Below, in pieces: positions 10,298 through 23,252 of a stretch of 64,000 nucleotides of DNA (the stretch's first letter is position 1; each line of letters starts with the position of its first letter). A program made the position numbers and the translations under genes. Source of the stretch: Anthoceros angustus (taxonomy: Eukaryota; Streptophyta; Anthocerotopsida; Anthocerotales; Anthocerotaceae); NCBI GenBank assembly GCA_010909165.1, contig MU008164.1:1880001-1944000 (forward strand), given 5' to 3'. The notes below the pieces were generated by a model. It saw only the letters and a list, made by a program, of their open reading frames with translations, was not told the origin of the DNA and searched no databases.

Positions 10298-10790
10298 TCA
10301 GAGGGCTAAGGAGTGGAAGAAAGATTCAAGCAGGTATCTATCAGAGTCCACGAGAAGTTTTTCCGTCAACGCCTTGCAGTCCGGTTCTTGTGGTCCGAAG
10401 ATGCACTCGCAGATTCTGAGAGCAAGATCATTCCAAATCTTGATGCAGCTGGGATCAGGCGACCGCTTTTCGCGTACAGAATGCGCAACACCCACCAAGA
10501 ACGATATTGTCGGAGTATCAGTCTTGAAGGTGAGGTTGAACAAGAAGCTCAGGGAGCTGGCTCCCTTCTTGCCCTGGCTGCTCCAGTAGCAGTGGAGGTA
10601 AGAAGCTCTGACCCAGTCCTTCCTCTTTGAGTGCTTCGGTTTTATAGAACCTCGATGTTAGACATGCTGGTTTCGGCCGACACCACATGGTACATGGAGA
10701 GCATGATGACCTTGCCAGCTTCATCTTCCAACAATGTCTCCACAGCACAGGTAGACGGCCGCAGAGGTGCCGCGCACAGTGTGCCATACT
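10298..10790 (-). pseudogene. Unrecognised protein fragment
   Basis: Two minus-strand frames look protein-like: SFLVGVAHSVREKRSPDPSC (10,298-10,543) and, upstream of it in the same direction, ETLLEDEAGKVIMLSMYHV (about 10,660-10,760), separated by a stop. The second has the flavour of the domain after TPRs in plant TPR/SET-type proteins, but I cannot name it. No start and no full domain are visible. Confidence 0.25.
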
Positions 10791-10799
10791 GCACCCTTC

Positions 10800-11240
10800 C
10801 TACATGCTTCCCTAGCTGCAGCTTTCTGGAGCAGGGAGGATCCAGACACCAAAGGCAAACAGAGCTTTCCCGTCATCAATCTTCACCGCCAAACAAACAC
10901 GCATGCACGACACACTTGAATTGTGCAAAGATGTGCAGGCATGAATTTCCCGTCCTTCCATGACATGGAATGTGACGAGGACGCAGCTGATCAGAACGTA
11001 CCTGATGATATGATATATGGCAACTCCACGTTCTAGGCTCGCAAGAGGTGGCGATGCCCTTGGTGATCGATCGCCGGAGGTGAAGCCCCTGTTGAGACGA
11101 GCGGGAATTGCATGTGACCTTCGGAAACGCTCCAGTTTGTGGAGCTGGACGAGCCGAACTTTGTCAAAATTCCTTGATGCAGAAACGCAGTCCCCGTCAA
11201 TCCCAGCCATGGGGTTGAACATTGCGACGGCACGAGGAGC
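10800..11240. other. No gene recognised
   Basis: Mixed sequence with short open frames on both strands and no domain I can identify. Confidence 0.3.
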
Positions 11241-11279
11241 TTGTGATTACAAGCTGCCTTCCCTCCCTTCCCCGCTGAA

Positions 11280-11460
11280 GGAACTCTTGCCTTTACGCTC
11301 CGCTGGCCTCGACTCTCTGGCCTTGGCCCCCCGCTGGCCCCGACTCTTACTTTCGCTCTGGCCTCTGCGCTCAGGTGGCCTGCACTCCCTTCATCACTCT
11401 TACTCTGCCCTTCACGCTCCACGCTCCGCTGGCCTCAACTCATGACTCTTCCTCCGGCCT
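11280..11460. repeat. Degenerate short tandem repeat
   Basis: Variants of CGCTGGCCTCGACTCT recur about six times (for example around 11,300, 11,330, 11,375 and 11,430). Low-complexity, non-coding. Confidence 0.5.
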
Positions 11461-11720
11461 TCAAGCCTCCGAGTTCCAGCGGACGTTTGAGGAGCACGTC
11501 TCTCTATGTACGTACCATCGTCCGACTGCTGGCCTTGAATTCCTGTTGTCAGTACAAGATTTCAGCCGTGATCTGTTACTTTGGTTTGATTCCGAGACTT
11601 TATAGACGGCGGCGGCCCTGCGACCCGCACACTGCAGAGGCCCAAGGGCACAAACAACTAACTGATGAGAAACTGTAGGGCATTAACAACTACAACAGGT
11701 GGCCCCGTAAAGGCACGCAG

Positions 11721-11960
11721 CTGGGAAGGATGCCGTCGCCTATTCTTCACAAACGATTGATGGCAAAGACGACAGACCTCGACCGTTGAGCCCCGTCCGT
11801 GCGGCTCTCTCTCTCTTACACACATCAAACCGGACCGAGGCCAGCCTGCACACCGAACGCGCGCCCGGGCAAGCACACGGCCCGGTTATCTCCCCGCCCT
11901 GCCTCACCGCCCGCGCCGGCTGCCCTACCCGTGACTGCTCAATCTCCCGTGACTGAATAT
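11721..11960 (+). repeat. MULE left terminal inverted repeat
   Basis: Aligns over its whole length with the reverse complement of 38,763-38,976, with small indels. After CTCAATCT the partner copy is interrupted by the CACTA insertion. Confidence 0.88.
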
Positions 11961-12027
11961 TAAGTGCGCTTAAAAGGAACTTGAACGCGTTCACGGCTAT
12001 GGGATTTTCTGCCGCGCTCTCAACACA

Positions 12028-14458
12028 TTGGAAACCATGACTGTATCGCTTGCCTGTCCGGATGAGAAGCTCCGAGACTTGGTGGTGCAGACGCCACCAG
12101 ATGGTGCATTTGCTAAAGAAGCCTTGTCGTGGGCGCTGGGCACTCATGAATGTGGGCGAAGAAAGTTCAGGAACAAGTGCTTAGGGCCTACATTCCAACT
12201 TGTCGGGTGGTGGATTTCGTAGAAGGGGAAGCACAAAGCGCTAGGTTCCCGACAAAGTTCAGCAAGCTGTATCATTGGATTTCGAAGGAAGCTCCCAAGA
12301 ACGTTATAAGGCCCACACAAGTATCTCGAATGTGGTGTATCATTGTCAATATGGACCAACCGACTGGCCGAGGTCAATGTGTTGAACCCTCCACTTTGTG
12401 GATCCATCATCGAGGCCAAAGATGTCCTGCTCAAGAAGGGCGAAAGCCAGCATCAAGAGAGGGTGCCAATTCCAGTTTTATGCCACCATATTGCTCAGGT
12501 GGCCTGAGGTCATAGAGCTGAGAATTCGTCACGGTTTCCACACTGATGCAACGGGTGAGCATTACTTGATCTAATGCCCGTACTCAACCTCATCCCGCCA
12601 GCTCACGCTTTTTATCTGATGCCAAACGACGCTGGGTCATTCATAAATTGTTATGCAAGTTGACGAAAATGCAAATCATGGTTGATCACGAAGAGGAAGT
12701 TCATGCCAAACGACGAGCAGATCCAACCTACAAGTTTACAAGGGATGATTACATGAGTCCCAAGGATGTTCAGAATATGGAGACAGAAGTGAAGTCTCGA
12801 ACCTATGAACTTCATGTGCAAGATGCAGACAGTGTGCGTATATGGATAGACCTTCACACTAACTTAGTTTTCTACCTCAGATAGACAAATTCCTCTTCCT
12901 TATGCTGCAGACACTTTCATTCTTGGTGTGCCGACACCGTTTATGCTAGAAATGTTGGTAAAGTGGGGTCATAACTCTATTGTGGCTATGGATGCGACAT
13001 TCGGTCTCAATAAATGGCAGTTTCAGCTGATTAGTCTCTTGGTATTTGATAACCACATGAATGGCTTGCTCGTTGCTTGGGTGATATGCAAAGATGCCGA
13101 TGCAGCAAGTATAGCAAGATGGCTACAAGTGCTGCGAGATAAGGCACGTGAGGTTGCTCCCATGTGGCAACCAAATGCATTTTTGGTGGACGCATCGCCA
13201 AGGTAAATAAATGCAATCAAGCAGACTTTTGATCCAGACATGTTAGTCTTCTTGTGCCTTTGGCATGTGCGGAGAGTGTGGTTGAGAAATCTCTTACGAA
13301 GGTCAAAATGCAGCAGCAAGATCAGACATCATGCAGCAGTTGGGAGAGATAATGTACATGGAAGGGTGTCCACTCATTTCGGAGGCAAGAGCAAGAGAGA
13401 AGCTCGAATCCTTGTACACTCAGTATGAGAGTGTGTACCCTACATTCATCACCTACTTCAAGCAGCAGTGGGGAAGAATTATTCATATGTGGTTAAAATC
13501 AGTGAGAGCAGTTCCTCATGCGGTCAAGGCGCAATAGTTCAATTGAGGCATACCATTTGCACTTGAAAGTAAGAGCATCACAGCCTGTACTTGGGGTCGC
13601 AGAGTGGATGGCTTTTACGTACTAGTGGATGAAGTCAAGTACACTGTATCATCGAATGCAAGAAGGCGTGCTTTGTGAGAAATAGCAAGTTAGAACGAAT
13701 GATAGAACACTCAGTTGCTAAAGCTACGAAGATCCCAGATTCACAAGTCATCATTCCTGCAGGTTCAGACAACGTTGCTTATGTATTTCTGTCGAACAAG
13801 CCACATGCCCAGCCTTACATTGTCACCAATGCCAGCACCTGTTGGGCTACATGTACGTGCCCTTGGGCTGCACAAGGGCACGTATGTAAGCATCAAGTTA
13901 AAGTCTTGATGTTGTGCGGCAATTGGTGCCAACACATGCTCTTGTGGCTACCTTGATCCAAAGGAAGACTATACCTTTTCTTCCTTTGGATACTGGAAAT
14001 CACATATTTCCTAAAGACATTGGCAACGGGCCACAATTTGAAGAGGGGGCTGATCATGTAGGAGGTGAAGAGCCTGAACAGGATGAACTTGCGGTGGAGT
14101 CAGGGCCACGAACCATGGTGGGCTCACAAAGGAGTTCAGAAGACAATTTGCAGATGTTGTGGCTTAAACTCACTGCGATCGTGAAACGAGAACCACTCTT
14201 GTGTGAGCACGCATGTGGGGTCATGGGATTGCTAGTTCGGAACTTGGAGGGAAAGGAGGCTAACGGAGCAGGCCTTGGCTTGTCCTCTACACCTCACCTT
14301 GTCATGTGAGGGGCGATACATCATTGAGGAGAAAACGTCCATTCTTCAAACAGAATCAAGAAAAAGAAGCGGTCGAATTGTCTTAGGAGAATGTACCTCC
14401 AACATGCGATGGACACGACTGAGCGGAAGAAGAAAAAGACCTTCACCGGGCCTTAGGT
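12028..14458 (+). pseudogene. MULE transposase with SWIM zinc finger (broken)
   Basis: Cut-and-paste transposase pieced together over several frames. An N-terminal DNA-binding-type region reads GCQFQFYA...RIRHGFHTDATGE near 12,460-12,560. PKDVQNMETEV precedes the catalytic domain. The DDE residues are all present: D at 12,991-12,993 (AMDATFG), D at 13,189-13,191 (FLVDASPR) and E at 13,545-13,547 (SSIEAYHLHLK), with FLCLWHVRRVWLRNL between the last two. The SWIM zinc motif CxC...CxH is at 13,852-13,893 (CTCPWAAQGHVCKH). A coiled C-terminal tail (NLQMLWLKLTAIVKREP) follows. An in-frame TAA at 13,204-13,206 and frame changes near 12,900, 13,310, 13,520, 13,690 and 13,900 make it non-functional unless some are introns. 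The family is common in non-seed plants. Confidence 0.85.
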
Positions 14459-16124
14459 AGAGACAAATTACGGTAGGTGTAAACTTGTACACAAGTGGGG
14501 TGCATCTCAGTTCACTAGCTTGATATATCTGTCTAGAACTAGTGGGGCATCATCGCACCCATAAATCCCAATGTGAATCCAAGTGCAAACGTGTTCGAAT
14601 TCATCACCGTAGCTCCAAATACATTCTACGTGTTGCTGCATCAACTGCATTGGTGTAGCATCGGACTTGTATGCAATTCTATCACATCCGAATGCGTTGG
14701 TGTAGTGGTGTGGTTGGATTCACAATGGCATGTCATGGAATAATTGTCGACGACCAATGGCATCGCCCACACACCCTTATAAACAATTGCCTCCCGTTTT
14801 TGGGATGGACAATGCCGAACTTGCAGCAAAATCTCCGTCCCACCAATTGATCAAGGAGTGTAGTAGCTTGACCGCTCACCTCCACAGACTATATTCGATG
14901 GGGAGGTGAAGAGCAACAGGATGAACTTGCGGTGGAGTCGTGGCCACGAACCATGGTGGGCTCACAAAGGAGTTCAAGACAATTTGCGATGTTGTGGCTT
15001 AAACTCACCGCGATCGTGAAACGAGAACCACTCTTGTGTGAGCACGCATGGGGTCATGGGATTGCTAGTTGAACTTGGAGGGAAAGGAGGCTAATGGAGC
15101 AAGCCTTGGCTTGTCCTCTACACCTCACCTTGTCATGCGTGAGGGGCCGATACATCATTGAGGAGAAAACGCCCATTCTTCAAATGTAATCAAGAAAAAG
15201 AAGCCGGTGTCGAATTGTCTTAGGAGAATGTACCTCCAACATGCAAGTGGACACGACTGAACGGAAGAAGAAAAAGACCTTCACCGACTGTGCCTTAGGT
15301 AGAGACAAATTACGAGGGTGTAAACTTGTACACAAGTGGGTGCATCTCACCACTAGCTTGATATATCTCTAGAACTAGTGGGCAGCATCGCATCGCACAT
15401 AAATCCCAATGTGAATCCAAGTGCAAACGTGTTCGAATTCATCACCGTAGCTCCAAATACATTCTCGCCATCGCTGTCGTGATCAACCTCGCATTGGTGT
15501 AGCATCGGACTTGTATGCAATTCTATCACATCCGTAATGCGTTGGTGTAGTGGTTGGATTCACGCATGTCATGGAATAATTGTCGACGACCAATGGCATC
15601 CGCCTGCCCACCCTTATAAACAATTGCCTCCTGCTTTTGGGATGGACAATGTCGAACTTAAAGCAAAATCTCCGTCCCACCAATTGATCAAGGAGTGTAG
15701 TAGCTTGACCGCCACCTCCAATGACTATATTCGAGCATCGTGAAGGAAGTCTTGTGCGAGAATCAAAAGCAACCACCGTGTCTCGCCGTGCCATCCCCAC
15801 TATCAACCGAAACGAAATAGCGGCTTCCTTGTTGCAGATTGCAAACCACACGGTGACGCATCGCCACTCACGCAGCTTCGTGGCAACTTGCACCCTCGTA
15901 TAGCACAAAGTCATCACGTCAGATGATACCACCACAACTGCCGCTCCGACAAATTGTAGCTCATCCTCAAGATTCCTTGCGCAATTAGATCACTATGGCG
16001 TCTTTTGTGAAGACATGCCTTAATCGAACGAACGAACCTCCTCAAATAATCAAGGAAGAACCTCCCGAGCAAACAAAAAAATATTTGCTAAGGACATTGA
16101 GCATCGTTGTGGAGGCCACGGAGA

Positions 16125-16250
16125 CCCTACTAGAAAAGGCAGCCTATGTTACACTTATGTTAAGATTTGGACCCCGGATGTAACACTTATGTTGCAATTT
16201 TGGGGTCATGTAACACTTTTGGCTTGTTACACTTTGGCTTGGAAACCAAA
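16125..16250 (+). repeat. Extra copy of the CACTA left terminus
   Basis: Starts CCCTACTAGAAAAGGCAGCC like the true end at 17,390 and is also preceded by AGA. After ~125 bp it reverts to MULE sequence. It is part of the tandem duplication, not a second insertion. Confidence 0.85.
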
Positions 16251-17389
16251 GGAGTTCAAGACAATTTGCGATGTTGTGGCTTAAACTCACGCGATCGTGA
16301 AACGAGAACCACTCTTGTGTGAGCACGCATGTGGGGTCATGGGATTGCTAGTTGAACTTGGAGGGAAAGGAGGCTAATGGAGCAAGCCTTGGCTTGTCCT
16401 CTACACCTCACCTTGTCATGTGAGGGGCCGATACATCATTGAGGAGAAAACGTCCATTCTTCAAATGTAATCAAGAAAAAGAAGCGGCGGTCGAATTGTC
16501 TTAGGAGAATGTACCTCCAACATGCAAGTGGACACGACTGAACGGAAGAAGAAAAAGACCTTCACCGACTGTGCCTTAGGTAGAGACAAATTACGGTGAG
16601 GTAAACTTGTACACAAGTGGGTGCATCTCACCACTAGCTTGATATATCTCTAGAACTAGTGGGCAGCTACATCGCACCCAACATAAATCCCAATGTGAAT
16701 CCAAGTGCAAACGTGTTCGAATTCATCACCGTAGCTCAAATACATTCTCGCCATGCTCGTATCAACTCGCATTGGTGTAGCTCTTGGACTTGTATGCAAT
16801 TCTATCATCCGAATGCGTTGGTGTAGTGGTTGGATTCACAACAGGCATGTCATGGAATAATTGTCGACGACCAATGGCATCCGCCTGTCCACCCTTATAA
16901 ACAATTGCCTCCTGCTTTTGGGATGGACAATGCGAACTTGCAGCAAAATCTCCGTCCCACCAATTGATCAAGGAGTGTAGTAGCTTGACCGCTCACCTCC
17001 AATGACTATATTCGAGCATGAAGGAAGTCTTGTGCGAATCAAAAGCAACCACCGTGTCTCGCCGTGCCATCCCCACTATCAACCGAAACGAAATAGCAGC
17101 CTTGTTGCATTGCAAACCACAGCGCCGATCCGCCACTCACGCAGGCAACTTGCACAACCCTCAGATAGCACAAAGTCATCACCGTGATGATACCACCACA
17201 ACTGCCGCTCCGACAAATTGTAGCTCATCCCCAAAGATTCCTTGCGCAATTAGATCACCATGTGCCTTTGTGAAGACATGCCTTAATCGAACGAACGAAC
17301 CTCCTCAAATAATCAAGGAAGAACCTCCCGAGCAAACAAATAAAAAATATTTGCTAAGGACATTGAGCATCGCTAGGAGGCCACGGAGA

Positions 17390-17417
17390 CCCTACTAGAA
17401 AAGGCAGCCTATGTTAC
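17390..17417 (+). repeat. CACTA left TIR (28 bp)
   Basis: Perfect inverted match to 38,732-38,759. Preceded by the target duplication AGA (17,387-17,389). Confidence 0.92.
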
Positions 17418-17660
17418 ACTTATGTTAAGATTTGGACCCCGGATGTAACACTTATGTTGCAATTTTGGGGTCATGTAACACTTTTGGCTTGTTACACTTT
17501 GGCTTGGAAACCAAACCGAGTGTTTGTTGCAACCATGTTGCAAGGGTGTTGCAATTTTGTTGAGATGAAGTGAGAGGCGCTTTTGTCCTCTCTCAAGATT
17601 GCAACACGGTTGTAATATATAAAGTGTTACAAGAAAAGTCTTGTAACACTTTTGGAGGCT
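17418..17660 (+). repeat. CACTA left subterminal repeats
   Basis: TGTAACACTT-like 10-mers occur in both orientations at least seven times. They include a hairpin with 13-bp arms at 17,621-17,652 (AAAGTGTTACAAG / CTTGTAACACTTT, 6-base loop). Subterminal motifs of this sort bind the regulatory protein in known CACTA elements. Confidence 0.75.
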
Positions 17661-18090
17661 TGGTACCGAACCTCCTCCCCATCTACCTTCCTCCTTTACT
17701 ACATTTACCATATGGAATACTTGGTTTCCCTTATTACCTCGTATGAATACATATAAATAAATACATATGCATACATGTTTCGTAGAATCTTGGTATTGGT
17801 GATAAGCCACATACGATAATTTCATGACATACGGTTATATTTCATTTTGTATAAAACACGCTTATATACACTAATAACGCATAAATTGTACACGCCCGTG
17901 ATACTATACTTTGTATTCATCATTCATGAAACTCAGGATACATACATCCCACATTTCACCCCAGGCCTATTTTTGTCTATCCTGTCGCGAACCTACCTTC
18001 TCTAGCGGGCGCATGCGGCTTGTCCCCATGCCCATCGGCTTCTTGCCATGGCTCGCCCACCCTTCTTATCGATTTACTAGTTTGTCCTTC
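17660..18090. other. CACTA interior, no gene
   Basis: AT-richer sequence between the subterminal repeats and the C/T-rich duplicated block. No coding feature is supported. Confidence 0.4.
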
Positions 18091-21000
18091 CTATGATTTT
18101 GCTATGCGCCGCGGGGTTCTTTTGGCTCCATACATGGCCCTTCATCATTTCTAATTTCCTACTCCTCATCGTATGCATGAGAAGGAAACCTCCTACAACC
18201 CCTGCTTTGCGATTTTCTTCCTCCCTTCCTCTTCGGCCTCCACCGCACCTCCCCGCTTTCCCTTTCCATCGCATCCATCTCCCTTCCACTCGCACGCACC
18301 CACGGCACATACATCGCAGCATGCCCTTCAGTACATGTCCAGCATACATAGGTGTGCACAACGACCTTTCGAATTGCTTACCTTCCCGACGATCCGGTTT
18401 CTTATGTACCTCTTGCCCAAGACCGCCTCCTTCCTCCTCGCTCTTTCTGTGGCTGCCCGCGCCCGTGACACGGCCCCGCCGATGCCTCCACTGCACCTCC
18501 CCCCGCTTTCCTCTTTCGGCCTCCACCTTTGTCAGTGGCGAGCCTCCAATGGGGCCTCACTGGAGGTCCATGCTTTCGTCGGAGTGCTGTATGTGTCTGC
18601 ACGGTTAGGCACGCCTCAATGTCGCCGCCTCATCATCTGCGCCCTTTGTTGTCTTGCCATCGCATGTACCCCTTTGCCCGCCTCTTTCTCCTCCCTCGAC
18701 AATTCCCTCATGGCGCCACGCGCCTTTTGGCCCCCACCACGACCATGGCTTGCGGACCCGCCTCTCCTCGATCCACCGATCCTCCCACTCCCACCCCTTT
18801 GCCTCTTTCTCCCTCCCTCGACAATTCCCTCATGGCTGCCACGCCTTTTGGCCCCCACCACGACCATGGCTTCTGCTTGCGGACCCGGTCCTCTCCTCGA
18901 TCCGCCACCCGCTCCTCCCACTCGCACCCCGTTTTGTTCGCAGCCCACGCTGGACCCATGCATGTTCCTTGCTGGTGACGACACAATTGCCTCCCGCTGT
19001 CCTACAGAAATCGCATCCGCCCTCCAATTCCATCCCTCATGCCGTTCACGGCCCTGGTCACTCCCTCCGACCCCAACTCCGTCCACAATGTGCAGTTCTG
19101 CGTCACTAGGCGATGACGGGCACCCTCCCAACACACGCCTTTTGGCCCCATCCGCCTCCTCTTGACACACCCTCCTTTCGTTAACTGCCTAGCCACTCGG
19201 TGATTCCAAGTCCTCGCCTTCCTACGGCCATGGCGAACTTGATGGTGACGGCACCCCAATTCAGTCCGCACGTGGCCGCCTCCCTATACATCTCACACTC
19301 TTCATTCACACTATCACCGTGCATGCATGGTCCATCACCATCGGGTGATCGTGGTGTCGTCGGCACCACGATGTCATTGCTCGTGATAGCCTCCCCGCCC
19401 GCACTGTTTCCATCCCACCATCCCACCTTCATGGTTCACCAAGCCCGCCTCCCTTCCATTCACTGATGTCTCCGCCTGATCTCCCCAATGCATCTACTCC
19501 CTCCGTCCTCCTAGTTATCCCTCCACATCCACACCACCACCTCGTCCACCATGCTCGGCTTCTTCCCCGCCTCCCTCCCTTCCATCCTTCGTCTAAATGC
19601 CACCGATCCGGATCCATCTCCAATTCCATGTCATTCAACAAAATAGTCATTTCCCTTGTTCTCCGGCAATAGCCTCGAACCTCGGGTGTTTTCATGTATT
19701 CCATGTCTTACCCGCTGTAGGAACTCCGGCACAGAACCGCCCTTATCGCGAACCGCCCACGAGGTTGCATGGAGATCGTCCTCTTGACCTCCATATTCGC
19801 CTCCTTCGTTGGGTACCTACCATGCTTCTTCTCAAACCGAACCACCCATCCAAAGACGCCTCCCTTTCCCCAAGGGTTTGGCCCCATCCCACCGCTTTTG
19901 GCCAGCCTCTTTGCAAGTTCATACTTGATGGCTCAAACTTCCTGCTTTCTCAGCCCATCCGCCTGTGCAAGCATCTTCCCACTCTTCCTCGCCACCATGC
20001 TCGGCTTCTTCCCCGCCTCCTCCCTCCGGTCCCTTCCTCTTTCGGCCTCCACACATCGAGAATTGCGCGCGGCGAGTCATGCGAGAAGTGTCGGCTTATG
20101 CCGGACTTTACCACCGGTCGGGAAGGCGCCGACACCGATTTCACTAACTGCCTTTCCTCTCTAACGTCGCGCCATCTTGCCATCCGCTCATTCACAACCT
20201 TTGTCCGCACTGTTTCCATCGCATCCATCTCCTTCCATCCTTCGTCTAAATGCCACCGATCCGGATCCATCTCCTTCCTCCTCCTTTGTTTTGCAAGGCC
20301 TCTTCACCATTTCACGCCATGCCTTTTATCAAGGCATCACCGGGCATCGTTGTCCACCTCACAAACCACCATCGCATCCATCTCCTTCCACCTCCCCGCA
20401 CGCACCCACGGCACATACATCGCAGCATGCCCTTCAAGACATGTCCAGCATATAGGAGGTGCACAACGACCTTCAATTGCTTACCTTCCCCGCACACATC
20501 CGTTTTCTTATGTACCTCTTGCCCAAGACCGCCTCCTTCCATCCTCGCTCTTTCCACTGGCGCCTGCGCTCGACACGGCCCCGCCGATGCCTCCACCGCA
20601 CCTCCCCGCTTTCCTCTTCGGCCTCCACCTTTGTCACTGGCGAGCCTCCAATGGGGCCCCTGGAGGTCCATGCTTTCGCATCGGAGTGCTGTATGTGTCT
20701 GCACGGGTTAGGCACGCCTCAATGTCGTCCTTCCTCCTCGTCCACCATGCTCGGCTTCTTCCCCGCCTCCCTTCCATCGCATGTACCCCTTTGCCTCTTT
20801 CTCCTCCCTCGACAATTCCTCATGGCGCCACGCCTTTTGGCCCCCACCACGACCATGGCTTGCGGACCCGCCTCTCCTCGATCCGCCACCGCCTCCCACT
20901 CCCACCCCATTTGTTCAGCCCACGCTGACCCATGCATGTTCCTTGGTGACGACACAATTGCCTCCTCCCTCCATTCCTCATCCGCCATTCCATCCTCATG

Positions 21001-22300
21001 TCTTCACGGCCCTCGTCACTCCCTCCGACCCCAACTCCGTCCACAATGTGCCCGTCACTAGGGCGACGGCACCTCCCAACACACGCCTTTACCGGCTGCC
21101 CTCTTGACACACCCTCCTTTCGTTAACTGCCTAGCCACTCGGTGATTCCAAGTCCTCGCCTTCCTACGGCCATGGCGAACTTGATGGTGACGGCACCCCA
21201 ATTCAGTCCGCACGTGGCCGCCTCCCTATACATCTCACACTCTTCATTCACACTATCACCGTGCATGCATGGTCCATCACCATCGGGTGATCGTGGTGTC
21301 GTCGGCACCACGATGTCATTGCTCGTGATAGCCTCCCCGCCCGCACTGTTTCCATCCCACCATCCCACCTTCATGGTTCACCAAGCCCGCCTCCCTCCCT
21401 TCCATCGCATGTACCCCTTTGCCTCTTTCTCCCCTCTCCCCAATGCATTCTACTCCCTCCGTCCTCCTAGTTATCCCTCCACATCCACACCACCACCTCC
21501 CAAATTCAGCCTCCTCCCTTCCATCCTTCGTCTAAATGCCACGATCCGGATCCATCTCCAATTCCATGTCATTCAACAAAATAGTCATCTCCCTTGTTCT
21601 CTCGGCAATAGCCTCGAACCTCGGGTGTTTTCATGTATTCCATGTCTTACCTCAGATGAACTCCGCAGAACCGCCCTTATCGCGAACCGCCCAGAGGTTG
21701 CATGGAGATCGTCCTCTTGACCTCCATATTCGCCTCCTCTTGGTTGGGTACCTACCATGCTTCTTCTCAAACCGAACCACCCATCCAGACGCCCCTTTCC
21801 CCAAGGGTTTGGCCCCATCCCACCGCTTTTGGCCAGCCTCTTTGCAAGTTCATACTTGATGGCTCAAACTTCCTGCTTTCTCAGCCCATCCGCCTGTGCA
21901 AGCATCTTCCCACTCTTCCTCGTCCACCATGCTCGGCTTCTTCCCCGCCTCCTCCCCTCCCTCCGGTCCCTTTCCTCTAATGCCGCTTTTGGCCACACAT
22001 CGAGAATTGCGCGCGGCGAGTCATGCGAGAAGTGTCGGCTTATGCCGGACTTTACCACCGGTCGGGAAGGCGCCGACACCGATTTCACTAACTGCCTTTC
22101 CTCTCTAACGCCGCGCCATCTTGCCATGTACCCGCTCATTCACAACCTTTGTCCGCCTCGAAAGTCCGCCGACCTTCCTTGCAGACGAACAACATCGGAT
22201 TCCCTTCCCTCCTCCTTTGTTTTGCAAGGCCTCTTCACCATTTCACGCCATGCCTTTTATCAAGGCACCAGGCATCGTTGTCCACCTCACAAACCACTCC
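18090..22300. repeat. C/T-rich duplicated block (two ~1.94-kb units)
   Basis: The sequence from GATTCCAAGTCCTCGCCTTC at 19,201 recurs at 21,143, a spacing of 1,942 bp. The preceding part (18.1-19.2 kb) recurs at 20.3-21.1 kb and the following part (19.6-20.2) at 21.5-22.1 kb. The plus strand is strongly pyrimidine-rich, so long open frames appear on both strands by composition. Smaller motifs such as CCCACCACGACCATGGCTTG recur within units. No protein domain is recognisable. Confidence 0.75.
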
Positions 22301-23250
22301 ATCAAGATCCACCGGCACACCGCCTCCCGCTTGTCAATTCACCTCCCCGAATTGTCGCCGCCATTCCTCATCCGAGCCTGTGCAAGGCATTGGCTTGCCC
22401 TCTCATCCTCCCCACCCACACGGGTTGCCGCCCGCCCACGCCTTTCGCTTGCCTCAGCCACCACCTCCCGTGTTGCCATGGGCTGCCTCCATATGTCCTC
22501 CCGCATGAACAAATGCCAAGATGCCAAGGTGCACCGCAACGTCCGCGAAACAAATTGCATCAACGTGTACATGGCGAACACGCTCGCTCAATCTAGTCTC
22601 GAACCACCACCTCATTTGACAAAGAAAGCATCATCATCCACTTGAATCACGGACAATGCTCCAAGTCCGCCTCCGGGGGATGTTCCACGCCCCATGTCCT
22701 CAACCGCCATTGGTACCGCCGCCATTTTCCACTCTCCCCACAACTCGATGTCCCTTTGTGGGACGAGGTGGCTTCTGCGGCAGTGATCGGAGTGGCTAGG
22801 TGCCTGGGGTGGATGACCGAGATAGCCCGATCCGAGCTTGCCCTCTCATCCTCCCCACGCACCTACGGTTTGGCGTCGGCGACGCCCGCCGGCTGGTGTT
22901 TTAGCGCCAGATACGGCGTCTCCAAACTCGGTGGTCTTCACGACGCCCCATTGCCCCGCTCGGGCACCATCGTCCCATGCCGAAGGCATTGGCTTGCCCC
23001 CTTCCTGCAGGTTGCCAAGCCAATGGTCGCCCCTGGCAGAATTCAAAGCTCGTCATAGGAAAAGGCTTTGTTGGCAAAGTAGGCGGCCGTCTGTCATTTA
23101 TTGTTTCCGCCGGAGATCAACGTCCTCACTATGCACTTCCTGCTTCACCGTAATCACAGACGTTTTATATTCTGACAGCATGTAGTATATTGCCCAGATT
23201 GGGCGCAGGTCTGGAAGCGCACATCAATGCTTGATGCCGATAATCATCGT
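22300..23250. other. CACTA interior, no gene recognised
   Basis: Continuation of the C/T-rich interior. It contains a few motifs shared with 22.4 kb (GCCCTCTCATCCTCCCCAC at 22,398 and 22,841) but no domain. Confidence 0.4.
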
Positions 23251-23252
23251 CT

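Larger units (their letters stand above)
14050..17515. repeat. Tandem triplication of the MULE 3' region
   Basis: Three direct units share GAACTTGCGGTGGAGTC, CGCGATCGTGAAACGAGAAC and GTCGACGACCAATGGCATC. Unit 1 is about 14,050-14,896, unit 2 about 14,897-16,250 and unit 3 16,251-17,515. Units 2 and 3 both end with the first ~125 bp of the CACTA element, joined at CAAA. The last duplication therefore happened after the CACTA insertion. Confidence 0.85.

Noticed and set aside
11033-11445. Overlapping open frames on both strands at 11.0-11.45 kb
   Set aside because: They cover the short CGCTGGCCTCGACTC-type repeat and look compositional.
16125-16250. A second, independent CACTA insertion
   Set aside because: It has the left tip only, is followed by MULE sequence, and its flank is the same as that of the real element, so it is part of the tandem duplication.
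19597-20928. 443-codon plus-strand open frame and several shorter ones at 18-22 kb
   Set aside because: Created by C/T-rich, stop-poor composition. Open frames occur in several phases and on both strands, and no domain is recognisable.
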